From assembly GCA_024277195.1 (NCBI GenBank), contig JAJRVS010000316.1, positions 1 to 54,641 of the forward strand: 54,641 nt of DNA, in the 5' to 3' direction. The number at the start of each line of letters is the position of its first letter. Within the stretch, counting starts at the first letter, position 1. Source of the DNA: Verrucomicrobiota bacterium. Lineage in GTDB: Bacteria > Verrucomicrobiota > Verrucomicrobiia > Verrucomicrobiales > DEV007. Under the pieces are notes generated by a model that was given only the letters and a program-made list of their open reading frames with translations, was not told the origin of the DNA and did not search any database. Both the position numbers and the translations under genes were made by a program. Positions 34,073 through 44,469 of this stretch are shown piece by piece.

Positions 34073-35404
34073 TCAAAGAGCTTCGATTTTATCGCCGAGG
34101 AACTGGATGCCACCGATGCGTAGGCGGGTGCCTTGAAATTTTTCGCCTTGCAGTTCCTTTTCCGGATCCTTGAGCCGGTGGGAGACCGCTTTGCGGTCGG
34201 GTTGTTCTGGATGAACTTCGATTTTGATGGTGTGAAATTTTTCCGGATCCAGACCGCTGGCTACTTTGAGTGTGGCGATGCGATGATAGGTGCAGTAGGA
34301 ATCAAAACGGGGGATAAGTTTTTTCTGTCGCACTCCATCGACGGTGATGATTGCCTGCCCGCCATCGGGGCCGAGCAGGTCGTAGAGTTTTACTGTGGAG
34401 CCGCGAAAGCGGAAAGAGATACTTTGTCCAGGTTGATCGGCTTCCCAAATTTGTCCCAGACGTTTGCCGAACTTCTTCATGAGAACGTCTTCGGGAGGGA
34501 GATTTTTCCAGTCACCGTGCAGCATCGCAGGATCAACCGCGACCATTTGGGCGGCTTGCCAGTGATCGGGGACAAACGTGGTGGCCAGTTTTTTGGAGTG
34601 ATCGATGGGCGTGTTTTCACTTTGGCTCCAGTCTTTCAAGGCCTTACTGATCACTTCGGTGTAGATGCGGTGGCCGGCTTCGACAGGATGAACACCGTCT
34701 TTGCTGAAGACGATCTGTCCTTTAGTTTCGGCAGTCTTCGCTTCGGTCGAGTCGGGATCCGCTTTGTAAATGAGTTTCCCTTCGTCCGCTATTTGCACGG
34801 TGCGCAGTGCCATGTTGATGGAAGGGATGCGATAATGCTCGGCGAGTTTTTCATCAGCTGAGGCGGCGCGTGGTAATAGACCCTGAGACAGTTCTTTTTC
34901 GTATCCGACACGGAAGGTGTAAACAAAACAGATGTCGCATTTAGGGAGGCGGACCCAAGTTTGGCGCACAATGCCTTCCATTGCTTTCCAGATTTGCTCG
35001 GGAGCTGCCCCTCCGTCATTGACCGCGAATTCGACAAACATCAAATCGGGCTGGTGCTGTAAGACATCGCGGTCGAGGCGATAAACTCCAAGGTCGGAGC
35101 CGGTTCCACCGATGGCGGCGTTGATTTCGCTGAACTGGGTTTGTGGGAATTGTTTGGCGAGCCATTCGCGGGTGAAGATCCGCCAGCCTCGGGCGGCAGT
35201 GATGGAGCCGCCGAGGTAGGCTACTTTCACAGCGCCCCCTTTTTTTACTTTGGTAAAAAAATTGGGCAGGCCGTCTCGTTGGATTTGCAGTTGGGCTTTT
35301 GTCGGTGGCAGCTCTGTTGCGGGCTCCGCAGCTAGAGCGGAATGTTGGGTGGCGAGAAAGAGGGCGAGGGCGAGTAAGATTACAGGTCGAGCAAGGAATG
35401 TCAT
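34073..35404 (-). CDS. Secreted SGNH/GDSL-type hydrolase
   Basis: 443 residues with a Sec signal (cleavage near HSALAAEP). SGNH blocks are visible: [14 protein letters not shown] (block I, nucleophile Ser), [12 protein letters not shown] (block II Gly), [12 protein letters not shown] (block III Asn) and [10 protein letters not shown] (block V, Asp and His). A C-terminal beta-rich domain (from about residue 290) follows, with [15 protein letters not shown]. Such proteins in this phylum are usually esterases or deacetylases acting on polysaccharides; the substrate is not known. It is downstream of and on the same strand as the MFS pair, with 62 bases between, so it may be expressed with them. 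Confidence 0.88.
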   Translation of the reverse strand: MTFLARPVILLALALFLATQHSALAAEPATELPPTKAQLQIQRDGLPNFFTKVKKGGAVKVAYLGGSITAARGWRIFTREWLAKQFPQTQFSEINAAIGGTGSDLGVYRLDRDVLQHQPDLMFVEFAVNDGGAAPEQIWKAMEGIVRQTWVRLPKCDICFVYTFRVGYEKELSQGLLPRAASADEKLAEHYRIPSINMALRTVQIADEGKLIYKADPDSTEAKTAETKGQIVFSKDGVHPVEAGHRIYTEVISKALKDWSQSENTPIDHSKKLATTFVPDHWQAAQMVAVDPAMLHGDWKNLPPEDVLMKKFGKRLGQIWEADQPGQSISFRFRGSTVKLYDLLGPDGGQAIITVDGVRQKKLIPRFDSYCTYHRIATLKVASGLDPEKFHTIKIEVHPEQPDRKAVSHRLKDPEKELQGEKFQGTRLRIGGIQFLGDKIEAL

Positions 35405-35466
35405 GATGGGTGGAAGTCGGGGGCTTGTTTGGTTAGGGAAATAGTTGAGTTGGGAATTTACGGTGT

Positions 35467-36759
35467 TCAGACGCCGAGACTAGTGGATTCGGATTTTTTA
35501 AGCATCGAAGGCACTAGCCCCAGGGTGGCGACGAGGATCAGGGTCATTAGACTGAAGGCGAGTAAGATGCCGTCGAAGGAGCTTAATTGTTGGGCAGCGC
35601 TGAGCCCCCAGCGACTTTTCAGGATGCCGATCTTCAAGAACCAGGCGGGCAGCAAACCAGACAGGGCGGTGCCTGCCATTTGGTAAATGATGAACATGGA
35701 GGAGGCGACGGATTTGTTTTTATTTGGCAGGATGGCTAAGAGTTCGGTGGTCATGGCGATGCCGACGGCACCGAGGGCTGCTCCGAGCATGAAATGAAGG
35801 ATGCCTAGATAAAATGGCATGAAGGATAGTGGAACAAACACCCTGAGCAGGAAGGCGACCATGGTTTGTGCTAGCATGATGTGGCAGCCGGCAAAAACCG
35901 AACGCGTTCCGTGGCGATCGATGATGCGGCCACCCATGAACATGCCGAACATGCTGCCGACTAGAGTGATGTTGGATAACAGAATAATGCGGGAATCTGA
36001 AAAGGCGAGCACTCGGTTTTCGACCAGAGCAAAGAGGGTGGCGGCTCCGGCGGTGAACAGGCTGAGGAGGAACATGTAGGAGCAAAAAGCGGCGAAATTT
36101 TTGGTGCGGAATACTTTGGCAAAAATTTGGGAAAAGGTTTGGTCTCCGGCTTTTGCCACCGGGGGCTCTAGCTCGGGGATGCGGCGATAGGTGAACCAGC
36201 GGGCGATATAAGCGAGTGTGGCGATGCCGTAGATGCCTTGATACATGGCGATGCTGTTATGGAGGGACAGTAGCCAGGCAAAAACCACCGAGAGGCTGAG
36301 CGAGACGATGCCGACGGTAAGCCGCAGTTGGCCAAAAAAACGTCCACGGCTTTCCGCGGGCACGATCGGACTGAGCAGGGAGAACCAGCCAGAGCCAAAC
36401 ATGGCAATGCTGCAGGAGGCAAAAATAATGCCGATGACGACAATCGTTTCGGAGGATTCCTGGCTGAAGGCGGCGAGCGCGACGATGCCCCAACCGATGA
36501 TGCCGACGGTGATGCCTGCCTGGCCGATGAGCTTTTTACCATAACGATCCGCTAGGTAGGCGGCGGGTAGCAGCAATAGGGCGTTGAGCAGGGATGGCAG
36601 CGCCAAATAGATCATGGTGCGCACGGCAGAGGCACCGATCGAGGTCAAGTAGAGCAAGAGAGTGCCATTGATGGTGGTGCCCAGTGCGATGATCTCAAGA
36701 CATTGTGTCAGGAGGATGTTGCGCATCGCGGTTTTTTCTTCTACTGGATTTAAAGTCAT
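35467..36759 (-). CDS. MFS transporter, paralogue 1
   Basis: 430 residues, 12 predicted membrane segments. The major facilitator loop between helices 2 and 3 reads [14 protein letters not shown], and the mid-protein repeat reads [15 protein letters not shown] use ATG 36759; the frame continues to a TTG at 36837 without family sequence. It is closely related to the next gene (about two thirds of the first 100 residues identical by eye). The substrate is unknown. Near the SGNH hydrolase, a sugar or sugar-acid substrate would fit but is speculative. Confidence 0.9.
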   Translation of the reverse strand: MTLNPVEEKTAMRNILLTQCLEIIALGTTINGTLLLYLTSIGASAVRTMIYLALPSLLNALLLLPAAYLADRYGKKLIGQAGITVGIIGWGIVALAAFSQESSETIVVIGIIFASCSIAMFGSGWFSLLSPIVPAESRGRFFGQLRLTVGIVSLSLSVVFAWLLSLHNSIAMYQGIYGIATLAYIARWFTYRRIPELEPPVAKAGDQTFSQIFAKVFRTKNFAAFCSYMFLLSLFTAGAATLFALVENRVLAFSDSRIILLSNITLVGSMFGMFMGGRIIDRHGTRSVFAGCHIMLAQTMVAFLLRVFVPLSFMPFYLGILHFMLGAALGAVGIAMTTELLAILPNKNKSVASSMFIIYQMAGTALSGLLPAWFLKIGILKSRWGLSAAQQLSSFDGILLAFSLMTLILVATLGLVPSMLKKSESTSLGV

Positions 36760-36850
36760 TGGCGGAGCCGATCCGGCGGAAGAATAGGTATGGATCGAGA
36801 GTATTCTAGTGGGATGAATATTGAATGACAAGGACAAGATGCAAAAGATC

Positions 36851-38149
36851 TCATAGGCGGTTTAAGCCCAGGCTGGCAGCTTCTGACTTCCGTAACATGG
36901 AGGGAACCAATCCCAAAGTTGCTACTAGAATGAGGGTCATCAGGCTGTAACCCGCTAGGATCGCGTCGAAGGAGCTGAGTTGGTGACTGCCGATTTGCCA
37001 AAAGTCACGCAGGATTCTGGCTTTTAAAATCCACGCGGGGATCAAGCCGGAGAGAGCTACTCCCGAGGTTTGAAAAATAATAAATATGGATGCCGCGACG
37101 GATTTATTCTTCTGCGGCAGGATGCCGAGCAGTTCGGTGGTCATGGCGATGCCGATGGCACCCATGGCGGCTCCAAAGAGGAAGTGCAGGCTGCCGAGAT
37201 AGATAGGCTGTGAGTTAGGGGAAACTAGAACTCTGAGTAAAAAAGCCATCAGGGTGAAAGCGAGCATGATGTGGCAAGCGGCAAATACCAGACGGGTGCC
37301 GTGGCGATCGACGATGCGGCCACCGATGAACATGCCGAACATGCTACCAACCAGAGTGGCATTGGAGAGCAGGATGACTTGGGTGGCAGAAAAATCGAGC
37401 ACCCGTTTTTCGATCAGGGCAAAAAGGGCAGCGGCGCCAGCGGTGAATAATCCGAGTAGGAACATGTAGGAGCAAAAGCCGGCAAAATTTTTCACTTGAA
37501 ATACTTTGGAAAGAATTTTGAGGAAAGAGCTGTTGTTGCTTTTTGCTGTAGGGGGTTCGAGTTCGGGGATACGGCGGTAGGTGAACCAGCGGATGATGAA
37601 AGCGAGCGTGGCCATGGCGAAGATTCCTTGATAGACAATGATTTCCGAGTGCATTGATAGGATCCAGGCATAGGTGATCGAGAGGACGAGGGATACCGTG
37701 CTGAAGCTTAGGCGCAGACGGCCAAAGAAACGGCCGCGGGATTGCTCAGGGATGATGGGGCTGAGCAGGGAGAACCATCCGGCGCCCATTAAGGATGAGC
37801 AGATAGCGGCCAAGATCAGGCCGAGCACAACTAGGGATTGGGAGGCGTTGCCAGCGAAAGAACCGAGCGAGATGGTGCCCCAGCCAAAAATGCCGATGGT
37901 GAGCCCGATTTGTCCGATGCGTTTTTTGCCGTAACGATCCGCTAAGAAAGCGGCAGGCAGGAGTAGGGTGGCGTTGCAGAGCGGCAGGATGGCCAGATAA
38001 ATCATGGTTCTGGCGGCGCTGGAGCCGATGGCGGTGAGGTAGAGCAAAAGGGTGCCGTTGACGATGGTGCCGAGGGCGACGATGGCCAGGCATTGCGTCA
38101 GGATGATGTTGCGCAGGGCGGACTTTTCTTCGGCGGGACTCAGGGTCAT
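36851..38149 (-). CDS. MFS transporter, paralogue 2
   Basis: 432 residues, 12 predicted membrane segments. [14 protein letters not shown] and GGRIVDRHGTRLVF mark the two halves. ATG 38149 is preferred over the TTG 21 bases upstream. It is first of the tandem pair on the minus strand with a 91-base gap. Identical runs such as NGTLLLYLT and [14 protein letters not shown] show a recent duplication. The divergent neighbour is the bufferin-like cluster; no functional tie is evident. Confidence 0.9.
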   Translation of the reverse strand: MTLSPAEEKSALRNIILTQCLAIVALGTIVNGTLLLYLTAIGSSAARTMIYLAILPLCNATLLLPAAFLADRYGKKRIGQIGLTIGIFGWGTISLGSFAGNASQSLVVLGLILAAICSSLMGAGWFSLLSPIIPEQSRGRFFGRLRLSFSTVSLVLSITYAWILSMHSEIIVYQGIFAMATLAFIIRWFTYRRIPELEPPTAKSNNSSFLKILSKVFQVKNFAGFCSYMFLLGLFTAGAAALFALIEKRVLDFSATQVILLSNATLVGSMFGMFIGGRIVDRHGTRLVFAACHIMLAFTLMAFLLRVLVSPNSQPIYLGSLHFLFGAAMGAIGIAMTTELLGILPQKNKSVAASIFIIFQTSGVALSGLIPAWILKARILRDFWQIGSHQLSSFDAILAGYSLMTLILVATLGLVPSMLRKSEAASLGLNRL

Positions 38150-38371
38150 GGTTTGCTGGTGGCTATCCAAAAGGTGCGTTTCGAAAGGTGCTTATGAGAT
38201 GAGGAAAAGGGGAATTGGTAAAAAACTATTAATGAATGTAAGTAATTGGGTTTCGCTCGCGTCCGTGTTGTAGTCGTCAGGTTAGGTGGGAGTGGCTCAA
38301 GTTGCTCTGCGTTGCTGAGACTGACAAGGTCTGAACCATAAACTGGAATAAGTAAATAACTCAAAAAAAAC

Positions 38372-38803
38372 ATGAAACAAAAACAAGAATCATCGATTCA
38401 AGATCAATCACGTCGCGATTTTTTTAACAAACTGGCGGTTGCTGCCGGAGGCGGAGTGCTTTTGGGCGCTGCGGGAGTGGCTCGTGCTGCTGATGAAAAG
38501 AGCCTGTTGCTCAGCGAGCCTCACACTTGTAAGGGCTTGAACACCTGTAAGGGCAAGGGCGCTGGTGGAAAAAATGACTGTGCCGGACAAGGGGCTTGCG
38601 CCACGGCTGAAAAACACAGCTGTGCTGGGAGTAATGCGTGTAAGGGGCAGGGGGGGTGTGGATCGGAAGCTGGTCAGAATTCTTGCAAAGGAAAAGGTGA
38701 GTGCGGAGTTCCTTTGAAAAAATCGACTTGGAAAAAAGCGCGTAAGGCGTTTGAGAGAGAAGCTAAAAAAGCAGGCATCAAAGTAGGGCCTGCACCTAAA
38801 TAA
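38372..38803 (+). CDS. Bufferin-like RiPP precursor: Tat-exported cysteine-rich protein
   Basis: 143 residues. It has a twin-arginine signal QSRRDFFNKLAVAAGG (from residue 12) and a likely cleavage after ARA (residue 39). The mature part (53-111) has nine cysteines at 53, 58, 70, 76, 84, 90, 96, 105 and 111, in repeated C-K/A-G and C-x4-5-C patterns (HTCKG, NTCKGKG, HSCAG, NACKGQGGC). A Lys-rich C-terminal helix follows (STWKKARKAFEREAKKAG). It is followed by an MNIO (DUF692) enzyme and a DUF2063/BufC protein, the context of bufferins, copper-binding peptides whose cysteines are oxidised by the MNIO enzyme. The protein is not a standard DUF2282 bufferin; classification is by context and composition. 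Confidence 0.85.
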   Translation: MKQKQESSIQDQSRRDFFNKLAVAAGGGVLLGAAGVARAADEKSLLLSEPHTCKGLNTCKGKGAGGKNDCAGQGACATAEKHSCAGSNACKGQGGCGSEAGQNSCKGKGECGVPLKKSTWKKARKAFEREAKKAGIKVGPAPK

Positions 38804-38819
38804 GCAGGGTGTTTAATTT

Positions 38820-38861
38820 TTCCGTTGTTGGATGGTGAACATCCAACAACGGAATTTTTTT
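38820..38861 (+). terminator. Strong hairpin with T-run between precursor and enzyme genes
   Basis: A perfect 15-base stem (38820-38834, 38840-38854), 5-base loop, followed by TTTTTTT. It ends 16 bases before the MNIO start. Inside an operon it probably acts as a partial terminator, so the precursor is made in excess over the enzymes. Confidence 0.85.
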
Positions 38862-38876
38862 CGATTAGAGTGAGCG

Positions 38877-39812
38877 ATGAAAGTTTCCAAACGATTAGGT
38901 CATCCGAATCTCGGACTCGGACTGGGGCTCCGCACACCGCATTTTGAGTATATTCTCGAACACCGGCCGCCGGTGGATTGGTTTGAGATTATTTCAGAAA
39001 ATTTCATCGACAGTCAGGGGCGCCCGCGCCATGTGCTCGATCAGATTGCGGAACATTATCCACTGGTGATGCACGGGGTGTCGTTATCGATTGGCAGTAC
39101 CGATGTTTTAAATTTTGATTACCTGAAAAAGCTCAAGACCCTGGCTCAAGAGATCGATGCCAAGTGGGTGTCTGACCATTTGTGTTGGACGGGAGTGGCG
39201 GGGCAGAACTCACACGACCTGCTGCCGATCCCCTTGACGGAAGAGTCCTTGGCTCATGTCATTGCGCGCATCGATGTGGTGCAGGACGTGATGGAGCGGG
39301 CTTTTGTATTTGAGAACCCGAGCAGCTATGTTGGTTTCACTGGCTCGACGATGAGCGAGTGGGAGTTCCTGTCACGCATGACGGAGGCGACCGGCTGTGG
39401 ATTGTTGTTGGATGTGAACAATGTGTATGTGTCGGCGCGCAATCATGATTTTGATCCCGAGGAATATATCCGTGCCATTCCCCATGATCGGGTGGTGCAA
39501 TTTCATTTGGCCGGGCATACCGATTGCACCACGCATTTGATCGATACCCATGATCACCCGGTGATCGCCGAGGTGTGGGCTTTGTATCGTCTGGCTCATG
39601 AGCTGACTGGTGGGGTTTCGACTTTGTTGGAATGGGATGCGAATATCCCTCCGTTCGAGGAATTGCACGCCGAGGTATTAAAATCTAAAAAATATCTACA
39701 AGGCGAGGGAGTGCAAGGACCGGTGGTGGAGGAAGCGTGTGAGTGCGCGCCGGTGGAAGAAGGCTGTGTGTCGCCACATCCCTTGCATCATTCTGTAGTG
39801 GAGGTCGAATGA
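38877..39812 (+). CDS. MNIO-family (DUF692) iron-dependent modification enzyme, BufB-like
   Basis: 311 residues, a TIM-barrel family now called multinuclear non-heme iron-dependent oxidative enzymes. Visible: [70 protein letters not shown] and [19 protein letters not shown], giving the Glu, Asp and His residues that bind iron. Known members modify cysteines or backbone of small peptide substrates. The C-terminal 40 residues carry two CxC/CxxP-type cysteine groups (ECAPVEEGC) absent from most family members I recall. The stop overlaps the next ATG (ATGA). Confidence 0.93.
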   Translation: MKVSKRLGHPNLGLGLGLRTPHFEYILEHRPPVDWFEIISENFIDSQGRPRHVLDQIAEHYPLVMHGVSLSIGSTDVLNFDYLKKLKTLAQEIDAKWVSDHLCWTGVAGQNSHDLLPIPLTEESLAHVIARIDVVQDVMERAFVFENPSSYVGFTGSTMSEWEFLSRMTEATGCGLLLDVNNVYVSARNHDFDPEEYIRAIPHDRVVQFHLAGHTDCTTHLIDTHDHPVIAEVWALYRLAHELTGGVSTLLEWDANIPPFEELHAEVLKSKKYLQGEGVQGPVVEEACECAPVEEGCVSPHPLHHSVVEVE

Positions 39813-40726
39813 AGAGTGAGCCAATAGAAACAGCACCGGAACTGGACCGGGTGCAGCGGTGGATGCAGGCGGTAATCACTCACCCGGACGGGGTGTTGAG
39901 TGGAGCTGACGGAGAGGCTGCGCGTGAGTTGATTGATGCGGGACGTGGGAATCTGGAATCGGTGGTGACCCGTTCACGGGCATTGAGAGCGGCGGATCGC
40001 CTGGCGATTTATGCCAATGCTTATTATGCGAGATTGATCGAATGCATCGGTGATGTTTTTCCCGTTTTGAAGCGGGTGCTGGGAGACGATGTGTTCGACA
40101 GTTTTGCTTTTGATTATTTGCAGGCCTATCCATCAAAGAGATACACATTGAATTATCTAGGTGATAGTTTTGTCGACTTTCTGCGCGAGACACGACCTGA
40201 TCCCGAGGAGGAAAAAGACGAAGCTGACTGGGCGGATTTATTGATCAATCTAGCAATTCTGGAGTGGAGTATTTATGAGGTGTTCGACGGGCCGGGCAAT
40301 GAAAAGACGGCGATGCTGGAAGAGCGGGACGTGGTCGGAGTGGAGGCGTCAGCCTGGGTGCAGATCCGTTTGCAGACGCCGCCTTGTTTGAAACTGTTGG
40401 AATTGGCTTATCCGGTGAACCCGTTTTATACCACGGTGCGTGCTTCGCAAGATGAGTTGGAAGTGGGCTATCCTGATACGGTGACCTCCTACGTGGCGAT
40501 TTCCCGGCGGGATTACATTGTCAGGCGCTATGACTTGAGCCGTCCGCAGTATGAACTGCTGAAAGTGCTGCAAGCGGGCGGCACGATGGGCGAAGCCCTG
40601 GAGGCTTGCATGGATGTCGTGCCGGATGATGAATTGGATCAGTTGCTGGTTGATGTGCAGCAGTGGTTCAGCAACTGGACGGCGGAGAGATGTTTTTTCC
40701 AGGCCGTGGGCACAAAAAAACCCTGA
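39809..40726 (+). CDS. DUF2063/BufC-like partner of the MNIO enzyme
   Basis: 305 residues from ATG 39809, overlapping the MNIO stop. The N-terminal DUF2063 domain has the pattern [12 protein letters not shown] and ARELIDAG followed by [26 protein letters not shown], and then [21 protein letters not shown]. The C-terminal part contains a WH-like region. DUF2063 proteins (BufC/HvfC) accompany MNIO enzymes and are thought to present the precursor to the enzyme. The Asp/Glu-rich middle ([17 protein letters not shown]) is a plausible docking segment. Translationally coupled; ends in the terminator at 40719-40747. Confidence 0.9.
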   Translation: MKSEPIETAPELDRVQRWMQAVITHPDGVLSGADGEAARELIDAGRGNLESVVTRSRALRAADRLAIYANAYYARLIECIGDVFPVLKRVLGDDVFDSFAFDYLQAYPSKRYTLNYLGDSFVDFLRETRPDPEEEKDEADWADLLINLAILEWSIYEVFDGPGNEKTAMLEERDVVGVEASAWVQIRLQTPPCLKLLELAYPVNPFYTTVRASQDELEVGYPDTVTSYVAISRRDYIVRRYDLSRPQYELLKVLQAGGTMGEALEACMDVVPDDELDQLLVDVQQWFSNWTAERCFFQAVGTKKP

Positions 40727-40747
40727 CCTCATGATGAGATCAGGGTT
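40719..40747. terminator. Bidirectional terminator between the bufferin-like operon and fusA
   Basis: 14-base arms with one mismatch (40719-40732, 40734-40747) and a T-run on each strand (AAAAAAA before, TTTTAGATTTTTT after). It overlaps the stop codon of the DUF2063 gene and serves both convergent units. Confidence 0.85.
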
Positions 40748-40770
40748 TTAGATTTTTTAAGCTCGCTTGA

Positions 40771-42858
40771 TTATTTGCCAGCGGCTTTTTCGGCTGCAAC
40801 GGCTGCAATGATATCTTCCGATACATTGCGTGGGCATGGAGCGTAGCGTTCGAACTCCATTGAGAACTGACCACGGCCGGAGGTCATGGTGCGTAGGTCA
40901 CCGATGTATCCGAACATGTCGCTCAGCGGAGCGTCGGCTTTCACCCGGATGCCGGTTGGCGTTTTCTCCTGCGACTTGATCATGCCACGACGACGGTTGA
41001 GGTCACCGATCACATCACCGACGTTATCTTCTGGTGTGAAGACGTCGAGTTTCATGATGGGTTCGAGCAACTGCGCACCGGCTTTTGGCAAACTTTGGCG
41101 ATAGGCTGATTTAGCTGCGATTTCGAAGGCCACAGCTGAGGAGTCCACTGCGTGGAAACCACCGTCAAGTAAGGTGACTTTGAAGTCCTGACAAGGGTAA
41201 CCCGCAAGCACACCTTTTTCACAAGAGAGTCTGAAGCCTTTTTCAATCGCGGACCAGAATTCTTTCGGAACTTTACCGCCGACCACTTTAGATTCGAATT
41301 CGAAGCCTGAGCCTGATTCGAGAGGTTCGATGATGTAGTCGATTTTGGCGTATTGACCAGAACCACCCGATTGTTTTTTGTGAACGTAAGTATCTTCGAT
41401 CGTCTGAGTGACGGTTTCGCGGTAGGCGACCTGAGGTTTGCCTACTTCTACTTCGCAGCCATGGGTGCGTTTGAGGATGTCTACTTTAATATCGAGGTGC
41501 AATTCGCCCATGCCTTTGAGGATGGTTTCACCACTTTCCTGATCCGTTTCCACGTGGAAGGAGGGATCTTCTTGGACCATTTTGCCAATCGCGACACCGA
41601 GTTTTTCAGAAGCTCCTTTGTCTTTGGGCGAAATAGCAATGGAGATCACCGGATCGGGGAAAACCATAGGTTCCAAGGTCGCTGGGTTTTTTGGATCACA
41701 GAGAGTGTGTCCCGTCTGCACATTTTTCAGACCTACTAGTGCGATGATGTCACCAGCGCTGGCAACATCGACGTCTTCACGGTCATCCGCATGCATTTCT
41801 ACAATACGACCAACACGTTCGGTTTTGCCGGTGAAGGTGTTGAGGATCGTGGTGCCTTTTTGCAAGGTTCCAGAGTAGATACGAGTGAAGGTCAGGGCGC
41901 CGTATTGGTCGTCCATGATCTTGAATGCCAAAGCACGCAGTGGCGCGTCAGCTGTCACAACGGCAAAGTTGCCAGTCGGGGTGCCTTCGAGATCCACTTC
42001 AGGCTGTGGTTTGACTTCAGTCGGGCTAGGCAAATAATCGATCACTGCGTTGAGGATCAACTGGATGCCTTTGTTTTTGAAAGCCGAACCACAATAGGTT
42101 GGGAAAAAGTCAAGGTTGATGGTGCCTTTGCGGATGCATTTTTTGATAGTCTCGATATCGGGTTCTTCACCTTCGAGGTATTTTTCCAAAGCGTCGTCGT
42201 CTTGTTCAACGGCGGTTTCAATCAATAGCTCACGATATTTTTCGACTTTGTCCACCATGTCGGCAGGCACGTCTTCGATTTTGTAGTCGGTGGGGTCATC
42301 GTTGCCTGCCCAGATCCAGGCTTTGCGGGTCAGCAGATCTACCATGCCGACCATGTCGTCTTCGATACCGATGGGCAACACCATGACGAGAGGGTGGGCT
42401 GCGAGCACGCTTTTGATCTGGTCGATGACGCGATAAAAATCAGCGCCGATACGATCGAGTTTGTTGATAAAAATGATACGAGCGACTTCCGATTCGTTGG
42501 CGTAACGCCAGTTGGTTTCGGATTGGGGCTCCACTCCGCCGGATCCACAGAAAACGCCGACGCCGCCGTCGAGAACTTTGAGTGAACGATACACTTCGAT
42601 AGTGAAGTCAACGTGACCGGGTGTGTCGATGATGTTGAAACGGTGATCGTCCCAGAAACAAGTGGTGGCCGCTGATTGAATCGTGATGCCACGTTCCTGC
42701 TCTTGATCCATGAAGTCGGTGGTAGCTGCGCCGTCATGCACTTCACCGATTTTATGGATTTTTCCGGTGAGCTTGAGGATACGTTCAGTGGTCGTGGTTT
42801 TGCCTGCATCGACGTGAGCAAAAATGCCGATGTTTCTGTATTTAGATAGATCTTTCAT
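40771..42858 (-). CDS. fusA: Translation elongation factor G (type 2 subfamily)
   Basis: 695 residues. GTPase that drives translocation on the ribosome. G motifs: [12 protein letters not shown], the RGITI switch, DTPGHVD and NKLDR. Domain II and the C-terminal domains III-V are complete. Phrases such as [26 protein letters not shown] and [17 protein letters not shown] match, from memory, EF-G2 of Vibrio/Alteromonas-type bacteria more closely than the housekeeping EF-G. It is not in a str operon: no rpsL, rpsG or tuf nearby. This is probably a second copy with the main fusA elsewhere. The 286-base upstream gap shows no other gene. Confidence 0.93.
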   Translation of the reverse strand: MKDLSKYRNIGIFAHVDAGKTTTTERILKLTGKIHKIGEVHDGAATTDFMDQEQERGITIQSAATTCFWDDHRFNIIDTPGHVDFTIEVYRSLKVLDGGVGVFCGSGGVEPQSETNWRYANESEVARIIFINKLDRIGADFYRVIDQIKSVLAAHPLVMVLPIGIEDDMVGMVDLLTRKAWIWAGNDDPTDYKIEDVPADMVDKVEKYRELLIETAVEQDDDALEKYLEGEEPDIETIKKCIRKGTINLDFFPTYCGSAFKNKGIQLILNAVIDYLPSPTEVKPQPEVDLEGTPTGNFAVVTADAPLRALAFKIMDDQYGALTFTRIYSGTLQKGTTILNTFTGKTERVGRIVEMHADDREDVDVASAGDIIALVGLKNVQTGHTLCDPKNPATLEPMVFPDPVISIAISPKDKGASEKLGVAIGKMVQEDPSFHVETDQESGETILKGMGELHLDIKVDILKRTHGCEVEVGKPQVAYRETVTQTIEDTYVHKKQSGGSGQYAKIDYIIEPLESGSGFEFESKVVGGKVPKEFWSAIEKGFRLSCEKGVLAGYPCQDFKVTLLDGGFHAVDSSAVAFEIAAKSAYRQSLPKAGAQLLEPIMKLDVFTPEDNVGDVIGDLNRRRGMIKSQEKTPTGIRVKADAPLSDMFGYIGDLRTMTSGRGQFSMEFERYAPCPRNVSEDIIAAVAAEKAAGK

Positions 42859-43144
42859 AGTGAATTTTCTTAGTTTCCCGACGCACCGAGCTTGCGGTTG
42901 ACAGGCAGTTTTTGTTGTGTGGCACTCCGTTTAAGGCGATTTGCCAACATCGCAATTCCTTTTTTCCGAAAGTTTGGAATTTTTAGTCAAAATAAAGGAA
43001 AATGGCAATTTCCGCCCGATGGGTTCCGTTTTTGCCGCTTTACTCGACAAAATTCGCCGCTGTCAGGTGAAGGCCACGTAAAGTGGCGATTTTGAGGACA
43101 AAGTCAAGTGCTTGAAGCGGATGAAGTTGGGAGAGCTGAATTCT

Positions 43145-44326
43145 TTAGATCAACCACAGCAGAGTGAGCACGATCACGGTGAGGGTGACCCACGAAAGCA
43201 TCGCGGCGATAATGGCTTTTTTGCCAGCGGTCAGCATTGATTTGAGGTTCACTTGCAGGCCGATGGCGGCCATCGCCATGGCCAGCAGCAACTTGCCGGC
43301 GGTGCGGATCATTTGGGTGCTGTCGATAGTCAACGGTTCTGTGGAAAAAACGGTCGAGGGAAAGGAAATTTCAGGTAGCAGTCCGAGGCTACTGGTGAGC
43401 GCCATCAGGGCAAAGCCCCAGACAAACCACGGGATCAATTTGGTGCCACGGCTGAGGAGGGATGAGCTTTTTGTCCCGTTGCTGGAGGTCGTGGCATTGA
43501 GTTGGCGGTGTTTGACCAGGGCGATGATAATAATCAGGGGCACCAGCATGGCTACTCGTCCGAGTTTGACCAGAGTGGCGATTTCTCCCGCTTCCATACT
43601 GTGATCAAAGGCCGCTGCGGCCACAGTGGGCACGGCATGGATGGTGGCTCCGGTCCAGATGCCGAAGGTTTGTGCATCGATGTGGAAAGACGCCCCGATG
43701 GAGATACAAATGAACATCGCCAGGATGCCGATCAGATTGATCGCACCAACGGAGACGATGATGTCTTCCTCGTCGGACTTGAGGATGGGGGCGATCGCGA
43801 GGATGGCCGAGCTGCCACAGACGCCGGTGCCGCAACCGATTAGCAGGGCGGTTGATTTTTTGAGTTTCAGTAGTTTTCCCAAAAACAGGGCGCTGGCGAT
43901 CGAGACGCTGATGGCGGTGATGATAAAAAATAAATAACGCAGGCCACTACTGGCGAGCACGGATAGATCCAGCCCGGCGCCTAGGGCAACGATGGCGATG
44001 GGAATCAGGCGGGTGACGATCCAGCGGCACCCACTTTGAATGACCGAGGGCAGGGTGAGCAGATTTTGCAGGGCAATGCCAACGACCATGGCAAGGGCGG
44101 TGCTGCCGAGCGGTATGCCGGCGGGTTTGAGCAGATAGTGGTGACTGGCTATTGCCGTTGCGGTGATGGCGAAGGCCAGCAGCAGGCCTTTGAGGATGGA
44201 GGGGGATTTGCTTTGCGGAAGGGTGTCCCAATCCATGGCTTCCATCGAGCCGAGTGAGGCAAAGGTGCCTTCGCTCATCAGTTCGAGGCCTGAGAAGGGA
44301 TCGCGGGTGAGTGAAGAAGAGGGCAT
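43145..44326 (-). CDS. YeiH/UPF0324-family putative sulfate (anion) exporter
   Basis: 393 residues, about 10-11 hydrophobic segments after a 45-residue soluble N terminus. Family blocks: LLIGCGTGVCGSSAILAIAP (central) and ATIHAVPTVAAAAF with a later LVKLGRVAMLVPL. The YeiH family is annotated as putative sulfate exporters; the transport substrate is not firmly established. The long N-terminal extension (MPSSSLTRDPFSGLELMSEG...) has alternative ATGs at residues 17 and 29, so the true start is uncertain. Divergent from the GNAT gene. Confidence 0.85.
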   Translation of the reverse strand: MPSSSLTRDPFSGLELMSEGTFASLGSMEAMDWDTLPQSKSPSILKGLLLAFAITATAIASHHYLLKPAGIPLGSTALAMVVGIALQNLLTLPSVIQSGCRWIVTRLIPIAIVALGAGLDLSVLASSGLRYLFFIITAISVSIASALFLGKLLKLKKSTALLIGCGTGVCGSSAILAIAPILKSDEEDIIVSVGAINLIGILAMFICISIGASFHIDAQTFGIWTGATIHAVPTVAAAAFDHSMEAGEIATLVKLGRVAMLVPLIIIIALVKHRQLNATTSSNGTKSSSLLSRGTKLIPWFVWGFALMALTSSLGLLPEISFPSTVFSTEPLTIDSTQMIRTAGKLLLAMAMAAIGLQVNLKSMLTAGKKAIIAAMLSWVTLTVIVLTLLWLI

Positions 44327-44469
44327 GGGACGGTGTCGAAGGGAGAAGGAGAAGTATGTGTGGCAATAATTACGAAAACATAATAAAGGGAAGTTTTAAG
44401 AAAATCAAGTGGAAGGCGGAAGTTTTCTGCCATGCGGGCTGGGGATTGGGGTGTAGGATGGGTGGAGTT

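Noticed and set aside
43073-43087. GCCAC-GTAAA-GTGGC hairpin upstream of fusA
   Set aside because: Five-base stem without T-run on either strand; could occur by chance.
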